NCBI GenBank assembly: GCA_029204225.1
Contig: CM055099.1
Span: 68,069,084-68,133,083, forward strand
Source: Diphasiastrum complanatum
Lineage: Eukaryota; Streptophyta; Lycopodiopsida; Lycopodiales; Lycopodiaceae
DNA length: 64,000 nt
Direction of reading: 5' to 3'
Shown here: positions 23,271 to 35,266 of the stretch, one piece after another
Layout: every line of letters begins with the position of its first letter
Numbering within the stretch: position 1 is the stretch's first letter
Translations under genes and position numbers: made by a program
The notes under the pieces: model-generated
What the model saw: only the letters and a program-made list of their open reading frames with translations
What the model was told of the DNA's origin: nothing
Database searches by the model: none

Positions 23271-25261
23271 AACTTGGCCACAACCTGCTCCTCTATGTCA
23301 GTGATGGACTAGAGCATGCGTTCTATCAATGATGGTGTTCTTCTTGTCAGAGATGGGTTGGCCGAAGAGAACCCAAGAAAGATAATGACTTTCTTCATGC
23401 AAAAGAAAATAATGGGCATATGAAGGCACATCTTTGTCTCCCACTCCTAATTACAAAACTCTCTTCACGAACAATCATTCTCAACTCTCAACACACATCA
23501 AGCATTTCACCATATTCAATCAACGAGACATGAGCACGCTTTTTCTTCTTCAAACAAGAACCCACCAACAGTCAAGTTACTACAAGCATTCAACCATCAG
23601 TCGATGCCTGATCATCACATTACCTAACGTGCAAGAAGAGGCGTAAGTACAACAAAAATATGCTTTATCTCTTCCAAGTCACCAAGGCAAGCATATTCAC
23701 AATCCATCAATACTATACATGACTCCCAACTGGAAGGAAAACACAACTCCAAACCTAACCACAAACACTCATCCTAACATATCCGTCAATTGCAAGCAAG
23801 TCTCAATCCATCAACAATGATATTCAACCCTAACCATCCTTGGCAGCATTCAATTAAGCACCAAACGAAGTAAGAAATGACAACCCACACCTAGTTTCCA
23901 CCACTCACCAAATTTCCATCCTCTCTCAAGCATACCATGCTTCACCTTCAAGCATTTATCACACATATACTAGCAATGTTACATTCAATTTAGCTAAATC
24001 CAAGCAAGTCATATTGAACCACTAAACTCTCTCAAACACACAACTAGCATGGGGCAACATAAGACAATAATACAAGACAACAACCCTCCAAATTCACTAA
24101 CCCTAACATGGAGCAACAACATTCACACTTACTAACACCAAAATAGAACTTAACTCCAAAGGAGAACTAATCAACATTCTCTCCCAAACAAACAAGCTCT
24201 CAACATTCAACTCTCAAATATACCAACTCTTAAAATTACTAACCCATAAAAGTACTAACATCCAAATGCACTAACAACAAATACAACGAGTTGGCTCCTT
24301 TTTATAGGAAATCCCAAGAGTCCCCCTTCAAAATGAGGCTTTGCCGATTTTCATGTCCTTCAAGCCCTCTTTGCCATTTGTCCTCAACCCATTTGATAGT
24401 ACACATAGTGGCCTCCATAAGAGAGTGGGGGAGTGGTGCATTCAAGGCTCTCTTCCCAAAAGTAGCCAAGATGCCATTTTTGTCAAAGGCTAGGGAGGCC
24501 ATTCAAGTTTCCCTTTTTGTACACCCTAGAAGCCCAAAATGTCAATGGCTAGTGGGTGTACCTCCCAAATTTTTTAGCCTCCAAGGTGTTTTGGCATTTA
24601 ATATCCAAATTTTGGGTGAGACCCTTTTTCAACCCCTATTTTTTTGTAGGCGGCCCTCATTTTTCTTTGGGTACCTTCGTTTTTGGCCTTTCTTCGTTTT
24701 TTCAAGGATTGTGCGCCTACTGCTCATTTGTCTGGGTTTTTGGCCTGTTGGGTAACCACTTGGCCCACACATTTCGTTAATTGTCCGTAAATTGCCCAAA
24801 CTTTGCCGTTAGGGTTTTTGTGAGTCCTTGACAATGAATCCATATTTTCCGGTCCCGTTTTTACTCGAAACTTTTCTTTCTCGATTTTTTCTTCTGTGGT
24901 TGACTTTTTCGGCATTCATGACTAGGGCTCCCACGACAACACAGTTTCCCTTAAAAAATACACCGAGTGATCATATATTAGTAAAAAATGGACTCAGTAC
25001 ATGGTGGGATTTTAGCACGGTCATACAGGCTATTTTTTAGCAACTGGCCTTTTTTTTGAAAAGCTGTAAAATATTTACCGGCCATTTCTAAGGCTGCAAA
25101 ATTTGCTCTAGCCTCATTTAGGACGGGCTGGGACCCAATTCTAAGATAAATTTGTGCCGATTTTTCTCTAATAACCGGGTTTTACATGCCGATTTTTTCA
25201 ATTATTGCAAACTTAAACTTCAATATTAACCCGATTTTCCGTGCGGAAATATCGGCTAACA

Positions 25262-26400
25262 TTGGCGACTACCACTAGGTAGTATGGTCCCCATACGGTG
25301 GACCTAGAGTCTCTGGTTTCGCAGACCAGCTCCTGGTGGTGGTCAAGTTTAGTGGGCTCAACATCCTTACTAAGTGATGCTAACCATAGTGAGTTGGTAG
25401 GATGTCTTCAACAGCTTCCTACCCAAAGGCCATCGATTTAGCCCTTAGGATCCATCTACAACCTGATTGGATTTAACCATAGCATCTTTGAACAATTTGG
25501 TGTCTTCATACCTGCAAAAACCCACATGTGACCTACATGGCAAATGCTTCCAATTCCATCAGATGTAAGGCAATGCCCACTTTCGGGACCATGCATGAGG
25601 GAATATGCAAATGCAAATCTCAGGATTGGAGATAGGATGATATGGATGCAAGTCAACAATATTGTGTCTAACATCGTGTCATTGATGTGTGTGTGAATGC
25701 ATACATGATGAGGCTTTGATGCCCCAACTTTGAAACCGGTGCAGACTGGTGATTACCAACTCTTTTTTTTTTTTTCTTTAGACATTCAACTTATATTCTC
25801 TAAGAATTGATTCAACGGAAAATAACCATGTAGTCTCCTCTCTGTACTGACTCTTCTCTTAAGCCCTATATTTTGACAGTAGTCCATGTAGGACAACTTA
25901 CTGTCCTAAGATCCAATACACAAGATGGTAGGAAGTACTGGTTTTCCGCTAGTCTATGGAATAAATTAGGAAAATCGTCCTCACCTCTTATGGATGTGCG
26001 AGGCATCACTCGTCCTCACAAATTGGTTTGAGATCTGAAAGGAGGGTTGAAGTCTTTTCTTTTTTCTCTTTCTTTTCTCTCAGTCTTTCTTTCTCTCTCT
26101 TTTTTTGTTTTTTTTTTATATATATATTTTTCTTCTGTGCCTTACCCATTGGGCGATGGAGTCACTCCCCACCCCACTGCACTGTTTTTGTTCCCACTTT
26201 TTCCTCCCTCAACCCCCCTCAACTATGCGTCTATACAGTCATTTATGCCCATAGAAATTAGCAAATGTTCAAATGCAGCTCAGAGTTTTTATAGAGATGC
26301 AATAAAGATGTATGCATAGAAAACTAAAACTTGCAACAGATGCTCACCATACTGTGTCTAGTGTATGATGCATAATAGTGAGGTGGGTGGTTATAGTGCA
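25262..26400. other. Interval between the long LTR and Ty3 pol
   Basis: No supported gene. It includes a polypyrimidine tract (26043-26135) that reads as polypurine on the minus strand, the strand of the neighbouring pol. It is not adjacent to the LTR end, so I do not call it the element's polypurine tract. Confidence 0.45.
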
Positions 26401-28956
26401 TTTCTGCACATTTCTGTTCATTGGTTTTTCAACTCCCCGGTGTAATCGGGGTCCACTTCTGCCACATCCACAAGGGCTGGATCGGCACCTTCCAAGAACT
26501 TAAAATAAAACATCTCATTTAGGATTTTGCATTCCTTGGAAGTTCTGTCATGCATCCGTAGGTACAGCGCTAGGTCCGCTCCTGACTCCATGGACTCATT
26601 GGGGTTGTACCACCATTTGGTAAGGTGAATCCTGGTGGGTTTAGTCTTAGCACCCCAAGGTTGTAGTAACCAATTCTGCAAACAGTAGGCATAGTGGCCG
26701 ACCAATCTAATTTATCTTGTTTATGTTAATTTGGTGCTTAAAAATTTCACCGTTTAACTCTGCCAGCTTACCCGTGTTATTTTCATACAGTTTCACTATT
26801 ACATATGGACCGTTCCAGCGTGGCCCCAACTTTTGAGGCATCAGCTCACGTCTAGCGTCGTAGAACAACACTAACTGCCCCTGTCTGAACTAGTAATCGC
26901 GCATGTTCCTATCATGAATCTCCTTCATGTGTCTTTTGTGGGTTTCTTGGTGATTTAAAGCAACTATCCGGTGCTCGTCCAGGTTTTGTAAAGTGTCCAG
27001 TCGGTGCTGTATTGATTCTTTCTCTCCTAGGTCGTGCTTCATGGCAAACCGCAAGGATGGGAGCTCTATTTCTATTGGCAGTACACATTCTTGGCCATAC
27101 ACTAGAAAAAAGGAGGTGTGGTTGGTACTGGTCTTATAGGTGGCATTATATGCCCACAATGCCAAGTACAATTTTTTGTCCCAATCCCTCTGTCGGTCTG
27201 ATACGGTTTTCCTTAGGATTCCTACCAGTTGTTTGTTTGTGCTTTCAGCCTTACCGTTGGCTTGCGGGTGGTAGGGTGTGCTTTTCCGGTGCTTGATCGT
27301 CAACTGATCGGTCAAAGCCTTGATAGTTTTGTTTAGGAAATGGGTACCCCTGTCAGAGATGAGTTCTCTAGGTGTATCGAACCGGCCTATCACCTGTTCT
27401 AGTAAGAACCAGGCAGTTTCTTTTGCATTGTCTTTGGCCACAGCCCGTGCCTCGGCCCACTTTGTGAAATAGTCAGTGGCCACTATGATATAATGTTTTT
27501 GGCTAGATGAAGCTGGGTGTATTGGGCTAACGAAGTCGATGCCCCATTTTTCAAAGGGGATACAGGCCTGTATTGAAACTAACGATCACACCCTATTATC
27601 CATCTTTTCAACTCGTTGATAGGTGTCGCAGTTTCGGACATGTAAATGGGCATCTTGGAATAGTGTCGGCCAACAATAACCCGCCCTCAGAATTTTTTGC
27701 CCCATTAGTCAACCCAAAGGGCATGACATGGTAAGCGAAAACCCCAAACATGGTTGTGAAGGTGGTCTTCAATTTATCCTCTTCTGCTATGGCTATTTGA
27801 TTATAGCCTGCAAAACAGTCCATGAAAGAGTACAGGTCTCTTCCCGCCATTTCTTCTAGGACTTGGTCTATGAACGACAATGGGTAGTAGTCCTTCTTAG
27901 TCTGTTTGTTCAACCTCTTATAATCCACACATACGCGAATGCATGTAGAGTTCTTCTTGGTGCGAGGTACTATTGGGGAGCACCACTCGGTGTTCTCTAC
28001 CAAAAATATCAGACCAGCATTTCGAAGTCTCTCGAGTTTAGTGTATACTCCTTCCTTTAGATGGTAGAGTAGCCGGCGTTGTTTTTTGTCGTATAGGTTT
28101 GGCTCCCTCCTTCAGTGGTACTGTATGAGTCACTAGATCGGGTGGAATCCCCTTCAAATCTGAGTAGTCCCTTTTTGTGTTCTCCTGGCTGGGTTAAGAC
28201 TGCTCCAACTGCATATTTCGATGCGTCCGTATGCACATGAAACTCAATGGACCAATTGGGTGGACGTAGGATTGGTGCTGAAACCAATGCATCTTTAAGC
28301 TTTTGGAAAGCCTTTAGGGCTTCCTCATTCCAATGTGGATCCGTTGTAAGTTTGTAAATTGGTTGGGCTAACTCTGCAAAATCCCAAATGAAGATCCTAT
28401 AATAGTTAGCATGACTCATAAAGATGTAGACTTCCTGGTGGTGGTAGATCAACAATGATCCTGATCTTTGATAGGTCCGTGGCAATCCCGTGTCTAGATA
28501 CTATATGGCTGAGATCAAGCCATGTGTAACCCAAAATTGACATTGCAAAGTCCGAATGGCATCACCTTGTAAGCATAGGTTCCCCATTCTGTGGCAAATG
28601 TTGTCTTATGCTGGTCTTGGGGTGCTATCTTCACCTAGTTGTAACCGCTGAAGTCGTCTAAGAAACTGTAGGCTTCGGCTCCAGCTACTTTGTCAAGGAC
28701 ACTTTCTGTAAAGAGTATAGAAAAATGTTCTTTTTTGGTGACTGCATTTAGCGCCTTCAGATTCACACAGATTCGCATTTTGTCATTCTTCTTGGGTACT
28801 ATAACTATCAGCAATACCCATTTAGTGTGCTCGATTTCATAAATAAAATTTGCATCTAACAACTTCTACAATTCTTGCTTGATCAGCTCCATATAGTTCG
28901 GGTTGCAGCGGTAGTATCGACTCACCTTGGGGACTGCTCCATCCACCAAGGGTATG
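26400..28956 (-). mobile_element. Ty3 retrotransposon remnant: pol
   Basis: The minus strand shows reverse transcriptase (about 28500-28930, with YSFLDDFSGYN), RNase H (about 28060-28485, FHVHTDASKYAVGAVL), a second reverse-transcriptase block (about 27690-28050, YSFMDCFAGYNQ and MPFGLTNG), and a zinc-finger and integrase core (26890-27600, TDYF, SDRGTHF, PYHPQANGKAES). A C-terminal tail follows (26418-26705). Two RT blocks mean two related copies are mixed here. The integrase lacks a chromodomain and resembles the Tat/Athila side of Ty3. Broken in many places. Confidence 0.85.
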
Positions 28957-29502
28957 TGTTAGGGGCTTTTTCGAACAAGGGGTTGGTTCCGTCAGAAAGC
29001 CCAAAAAGGGGAAGGGCCCACACTGAGATGGAATTTCAGAGGGCTCTACAAGGGTTCTTATGAAGATTTGATTTTTTTTGTTTTTTCAAGGGTTTTTTGA
29101 AGGGAAAGGGGTTTTCAAGGGTTTTTGAATTTTTTATGGTGTTTCTATGATTTTTCTATTTTTGAAATTTGGAACAATACCCTAGAGCTTCTGCTAGTCG
29201 TGCGGAGGTTAGTTCCAAGGCGATTTTGAAAAATAAGGACTGGAGTGGTTTTTGGCCACTCTTTCCCTCCAAAAATAAATTTGAACAGTTCTTTTATGGT
29301 TTTTCAAGGTTTTGGTTGGATGCCAAGCCCTTAGAGGCTGTTTGGGGTCTCCACTATCCTTCCACACTTCCCCCGCTAGCTATGAACAATCCAAGCACAA
29401 GAAAGCACAAAAAACTAGCTAAATCTACCCCAAAATCCACTCAAAACAAGCTAAAAAAGCAAAAGAAACTAAGAATGCAACTATAACTAGTTAGTGATTC
29501 AT
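28957..29502 (-). repeat. LTR-like segment interrupting Ty3 pol
   Basis: Begins TGTTAGGGGC and resembles the head of the long LTR (18297 onward) for about 75 bp. It meets the reverse-transcriptase text of the neighbouring pol directly at 28956, which suggests a nested or recombined LTR of a sister family. Confidence 0.5.
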
Positions 29503-30147
<645 letters not shown>

Positions 30148-30553
30148 TGGATTGCAGTTAATGTTTACAGCCGAAAGAAGGCCTCAGTAGCATTATCTTC
30201 AACCGAATCAGAATACATTGCTACCACAAATGCTACCAAGGAGGCAATTTGGAACCTACTTGCAGATATCGACCTTGCTCAATCACATCCAATGACAATC
30301 TATTGTGACAATCAAAGCACAATCGCACTCTCTCTAAATCCGAGATTTCACTCTCAAAGCAAACATATTGAAATCACGTATCATTACCTTGGTGAAAAAG
30401 TGCAAAGCAAAGAAGTGTCATTATTTTACTGCTGGACAAATCTCATGACAGCAGATTACTTCAAAAAGGCTCTATCAAAAGAGCATCATCTCAGATTTAA
30501 CGACATGCTAAATATGAAGACCCAAGTTTTTCAAGATCCACATTAAGGGGGAG
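30148..30553 (+). mobile_element. Copia 3' end: RNase H and polypurine tract
   Basis: Copia RNase H text (SSTESEYIA, YCDNQSTIAL, the HIEI-type motif) runs from about 30170 to 30546 and is followed by a polypurine tract AAGGGGGAG (30545-30553). It is a truncated 3' end of an old element. Confidence 0.85.
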
Positions 30554-31315
30554 TGTTGGATTTCAATGCTCAAGACTAAATCCATTGAGTAATGAGCATC
30601 CTGAAAAATTCTATCAAAGACCGACACAATAAATCGACTCACTTGTCTTTGACTTCACCATGTATATATGTATATAATCAAAGTTAACCTCCAAGCTCCC
30701 GACACAACGGAGTGCCCGAAGTGCCTGGCATATCGAGGTACCAGACACATCATCAAAGTGCCTGACATATCGAGGTACCAAACACATCGAGATGCCCGAC
30801 ATATCGACTTCCTCATCAGGAGAATAATCGATCCATGAACTGTCAGACGACTTCAAGTACATCTCTGACAGTCCACCTGACTTGTACATACACTTACAAT
30901 TAAAAGAAGACGACTATCTAATGCATAATGGTTGCAGTAAATTAAGTAGTTAGATTTTATACTCCCAATGCACTGAGCACTGACATCCAATCATCAATGT
31001 AAAGCGTCAGCAGATCTAACATGATCAACAGGCTGTATTCTAGTTAAGTAACTAAGTTGCTAAGCATTTTTTAGTGAAATAGATCAACGATTATCAGCCG
31101 AAACAATTTTTTGGTGCTCACCATCTCGCGCTGCTTCACACTCTTGTACTCATCCTTCATTCAATCAGAGTGCAAGTTTTTGTCACCACTACTGTTTTTG
31201 TTCTATTGGGCATAACTGCTGTTTTTCTTTCTTGATCATCTTTGCTGGTAACTACTGCACTTCCGATCCACGCACCATCCGTTTCACAACTTTTGCTGCT
31301 ATACTATCATTATCA
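30554..31315 (+). repeat. Copia LTR followed by a primer-site-like sequence
   Basis: Starts TGTTGG right after the polypurine tract and ends ATCA at 31315. Next comes ATCTGATATCAGAAC (31316-31330), a decayed initiator tRNA-Met primer site. It contains a repeat of about 36 bp (30711-30815; phrase ATATCGAGGTACCA). Confidence 0.65.
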
Positions 31316-31404
31316 ATCTGATATCAGAACATCTGTTTCTACCAGAGTTCCTATGATCTGATATCAGTCGATCCAATTCTCTGATCTCACCATTTTTACC
31401 ACAG

Positions 31405-31757
31405 ATGGAGGCTCATTCATGGAGTTTTATGATGGAGATATCAAGAAAGGACAATGCAAGCAAATGGTAACCACTCATATTTATTGTTTGGTTGCTGTAA
31501 TTTTCCAAAGTATTCAAAGTTTGAAACATGGAGGAATCATTTCATTCACATTCTATTTGATTCTTCTTGTTCTAGTTACATCTTGATGTGTAAAATTGAT
31601 GTAAGAAATAGTGAAGCATCACAAGTGGACACTATTCTCTATATCAATTATGGAAGCTACTTTAGAACATTAGAAAGGATGTCTATACTTAGGATGGAGA
31701 TCATTCTAAAATTGGATCAAAGATCTATGGTTAAACTAAAACTAGTTGAAGAGGGAG
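31405..31757 (+). mobile_element. Short internal remnant between two Copia-type LTRs
   Basis: Begins with an ATG frame in the position of gag and ends with a polypurine-like GAAGAGGGAG (31748-31757). No domain is recognisable. The LTRs on either side differ, so the ends come from different families. Confidence 0.35.
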
Positions 31758-32330
31758 TGTGAGAAATTTCAACTAGTTTAGTCAAGATTGGTCATAGTTT
31801 GATACATTGCCAAATACACAATTGAGGCCAATTTTATATTAGACTTAGAGTTTGACTTTTCAAAGTTATATTAGTCTAAAAGCATTTAAATAAACATTTT
31901 TGGAAAGTGTGAGAAACTATAGAGCACGAATTTTGGAGAGATTCAATTGAGTAGTAGATACATTGAATCTAGTCACAATAATAGTAGGGTTTTCATTATG
32001 GAGGAAAACCAAAGTTTAAATTTAGGTTTGGACCTGCTATAAAAGGATGTAGCTCGTGGGAAGAGGAGACATTCTCTCTCTCTTATCTCATTCATGCTTA
32101 TACATGGTTCTCTTGGGTTCTACTATCCATTGGTGCACTATATTTGTGATATCTTGCAATTTTGTTTCTAGAATGCTTATTAAATGCTATTTTCAAATCC
32201 ACACGTGTGAAATATAGTAGGTTATTGTTTTTGTACGGACAACAACTTCATTTCATGTTTTGATTGATGTTTGATCAAGAGCTATTAGATTTTGCATCTC
32301 ATTCACAGAGTAGATGCTGATTTTTCTACA
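31758..32330 (+). repeat. Probable Copia LTR
   Basis: TGTGAGAAAT start after a purine tract, TACA end at 32330, length 573 bp, and a TATA box CTATAAAAGG at 32037-32046. No partner LTR is in the window. Confidence 0.5.
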
Positions 32331-34990
32331 TTGGCAAGGTTGGTGATTTGCTTGTCTATCTAACCAAAGATCAAGGGAACATTTTGGATCCTAATGATCT
32401 GAATTTTTTCACATCTCTTATCTTGTGCCATGTGTGCATTTGTGGAACAGAACTCTAAATCTCAAGTTGAGACAAATCTACAGCCTAGTTATTTTGCAAA
32501 GAATTTTTGGCACAATGTAGTTATAAGTACTTGGTTACAATATCCATTGTGAAGATTTTTCTCAAATGCAAATGAGGTCTTATTGCATGTTTATATCCAG
32601 CATAATATTAGTCTGTAACTAAAAAATTATACGAAAATGATTGTTCTTTTTACATGTCTCAAAAAATGGATTTCCAAACATGACAACTAAGTATCAAATG
32701 ATTGTGTTTTTTCAGGTGAAAGTGCCTTTTATCAACAACACACTTGTAAAATTTTGAAGTGTGATAGTGATTAACAAATTAGAATCCATAGCAAAATACT
32801 AGCCACATTATATATATGTATATATATATATATATATATACATATATACCCCACATTGGCAACAAGTGACCATCCTCAAAGGCATGATCCAAGATATTTC
32901 ATAGAGATGTGAGAAAACATGTCTCATGTTGCATAATCAATTATTGAGACTAATGGTTTTTATAAAATAGTCTCTTAATAGACCCACTTGGTATTAAATT
33001 TGTGTCACCCAACATCAATTATAAATCCCAACCTCGAGCAAAGAAAAAAAATCCTTACCAACTAATCACTAATTGCAAGATGAAGAAAAAAAACTTTTGC
33101 AAAACAACGAGTGGACCATGTATAAAAAACAATGTATATGCCTTTGGTCAGCTATAGGATAGATTCCATGGTCTCAAGGCTTTAAGGAATTAAAGACCCT
33201 TCAACCTCAAGGATTAGCCATAAATGCCTCAAAGTTACCCAACGGGGTCGGCTCAACTGGTTAGCTTGGCATCCAAAGTTTCTTTGGTCCCAGGTTCGAG
33301 CCTCCCCTTGAAAACCAAGAAGCATAAATGCCTCAAAGTTTGAGACTAGGACTTTGAACAATTCAGAACATGCCATACACAGTTTACAACACACATTATG
33401 AACAAATGCCTTTATACACTTTAGAGCCCAGTACCTAGACTTTCTAGGCACAATAACCTTTATTTCAATAAGCTTATAAATTTTGTATGTAATGTCAAGA
33501 GTACATTTGTGAATTGAAGATCAAAATCTAAAGAAAATTTTAAAGCTTCTCCATTATTGGAATACATCATCCACTCAATTTTGAATGATGACCTCATAGC
33601 ACTCATTGTGTGTTCATGTTGGAGACCTCATAGCACATATTATGTGTTCATGTTGGAAACCTTTCGAGGCTGGTAAAAGAAAATTTGAAGAGCCTACATC
33701 AAACGAATGCTTGTAAATGATTTTGTTAGCATTATATTGTACATTCTGATAAAGGGCAAAAAACACAGTGTGGAGCCTATGATTTGCCAAGTAATGTGCA
33801 CTTGATTAGGTGAAATCTGTGCTGATTTGGCTTGCTATTCTGATTTTTTTAATGTTTTATAGAACAAGCACGGGAAAAAGTATAAGGTAGATCAAAAAGG
33901 TGGTTTAGCTGGCATCTTATGGATTTTGACATCCATAAATAAATTTTAGCAACTGGTCATAGCCCCCAAAGTTTGAAATAGTCTGTAGAATGGGTTTCAG
34001 CCCATAAAATGTGAAAAACTGTGGCCCATAAGAAAAAATTCCAGCCACTAAGGGCACGTGGGAAAGGATTTTTAGCGACTCCCTCCACCAAGGTCAACAA
34101 TTGTCTATTCGTGGCTTGACCTAATGGCCACACGGTAAATCTACAAGCCTTCTACCTTGTGGAAAGATCACTGGAAAATTCAATTCTGCAATATATAAAA
34201 GCACTGTAGTTTACATAAAGGAGAAAGTACAACATAACGTAGTAAAGCTGTAGAAAGACTATACAAATTCTGAGGTTTATAGCCAAAACCCGAAATTTTT
34301 GAGGAAGTAAAAGCCTTATGACTTCGAAAATCATAGGTTACATGTCAATGTCACCAATGTCCCTATAAGAAGTTTCTACATATCAGCTTATAACTGAGGA
34401 AAGAAGGTCCAAGGAGTCTCAATTGTGCTTCTAGTAGATCGGAGATCTCGTCTACATATACATCCAGAATAAGCACAGTTGGAATGTAATGGTAAATGGT
34501 GCCAATCTCACAAAAATTTATAATGACGACATAAAGCCTAGACAAATTTTAACGTGATCATTAACTGCACGCTCCTCAAAGCAGCCTGCAGATGTCCAGA
34601 ATTACCTTTTCATAGCAGATGAATGCTTCAACCCATTTCATTTCTCAGTATCAGGAGTAGCCAGCTCTCTGTAGAATCTAAACCAGGCTCTGTGTAGCAG
34701 GCTACAGCTAAAGGCTAAGCACCATAACAGCATAACCTAATGCTATAGTGCTCGGAGCTGAGTGGCAGTTTCACAATGCAGCATACAGTGATTTGAGGGA
34801 ATGAACTCAGCCTTCTCCACGGATTCAGATGCAACACGAAAGCAAATAACTGCTTATAACACCACTGCTGGGTCAAGATAATATTCAATAAGCCAGCAGT
34901 CTTATAAGATGTACAAAGGGCTCCAGAGATTGCAGATAATATATAAGGCTGCTACAGTCACGCAATACCTGAACACTTCCTGTTATTAAG
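32331..34990. other. Non-coding stretch
   Basis: No supported gene. It contains a (TA)n tract at 32811-32848 and the tRNA-like retroposon at 33237-33322. Its right end may be the 3' UTR and downstream flank of the Trp-repeat gene. Confidence 0.55.
33219..33340 (+). repeat. tRNA-like retroposed sequence (SINE-like) with 18-bp target duplication
   Basis: The direct repeat CATAAATGCCTCAAAGTT occurs perfectly at 33219-33236 and 33323-33340. The 86 bp between (33237-33322) hold an RNA polymerase III A-box-like CGGCTCAACTGGTTAG and a B-box GGTTCGAGCCTC, spaced as in a tRNA, and end in an A-rich tail (TTGAAAACCAAGAAG). The acceptor ends pair only in part (GGGG with CCCC), so this is not a working tRNA. 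The structure is that of a retroposed tRNA or a minimal tRNA-derived SINE. Confidence 0.85.
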
Positions 34991-35008
34991 CTTCTTTCTC
35001 ATTTACTC

Positions 35009-35266
35009 TCAGATTTCTAGATCGTGCACTATTCGTGATGAAGCAAAACCTTCTCTTGGGATCCTAGTTGGCGATAATCCACGTTGTTGGTGTGATAAAG
35101 TCCTGCGCAAAGGAGAATTTCGTGGAGATGAAGATATTCTATCAGATTCATCTCCAGCAAAGGCCTTTGTGGTTTCAGAGTTGTAAACCAATCTGCTGTT
35201 CCATTTTCCTTTATCAAATTTACTAAGAGGCTTCACCCTTATCTCCCCATCCGGAAAGACAGAAAC
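35009..35266 (-). CDS. Terminal exon of the Trp-repeat gene
   Basis: 85 residues plus stop, phase 0 at an acceptor CTCACAG. Begins [15 protein letters not shown] and ends with a Ser/Arg/Pro-rich, likely disordered tail with several S-P and R-x-x-S sites. Confidence 0.8.
   Translation of the reverse strand, partial: VSVFPDGEIRVKPLSKFDKGKWNSRLVYNSETTKAFAGDESDRISSSPRNSPLRRTLSHQQRGLSPTRIPREGFASSRIVHDLEI

Larger units (their letters stand above)
18297..25261 (-). repeat. Very long Ty3 LTR block made of two diverged 3.4-kb units
   Basis: Starts TGTTAGGGCC and ends GGCTAACA in the plus view, so the ends are inverted TGTTAG/CTAACA as expected of an LTR. Inside, 18546-18890 is repeated at 21908-22260, and 21370-21900 is repeated at 24300-24860, always in the same order and orientation with a shift of about 3.36 kb and later about 2.93 kb. 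The middle parts resemble each other only in composition. Each unit carries a TATA-like CCTATAAAAAGG or CTATAAAAGG on the minus strand (about 24296-24307; 21364-21374). It is either one LTR with an old internal duplication or two LTRs fused. Confidence 0.65.

Noticed and set aside
21407-24755. Paired plus-strand ORFs of 137 and 154 residues in the two LTR units (21407-21820, 24291-24755)
   Set aside because: They are antisense to the LTR promoter region, share the repeat because the LTR units are homologous, and show low-complexity Phe/Leu-rich sequence with no domain.
26043-26135. Polypyrimidine stretch as the Ty3 polypurine tract
   Set aside because: It lies almost 800 bp from the LTR end, whereas a polypurine tract must adjoin the LTR.
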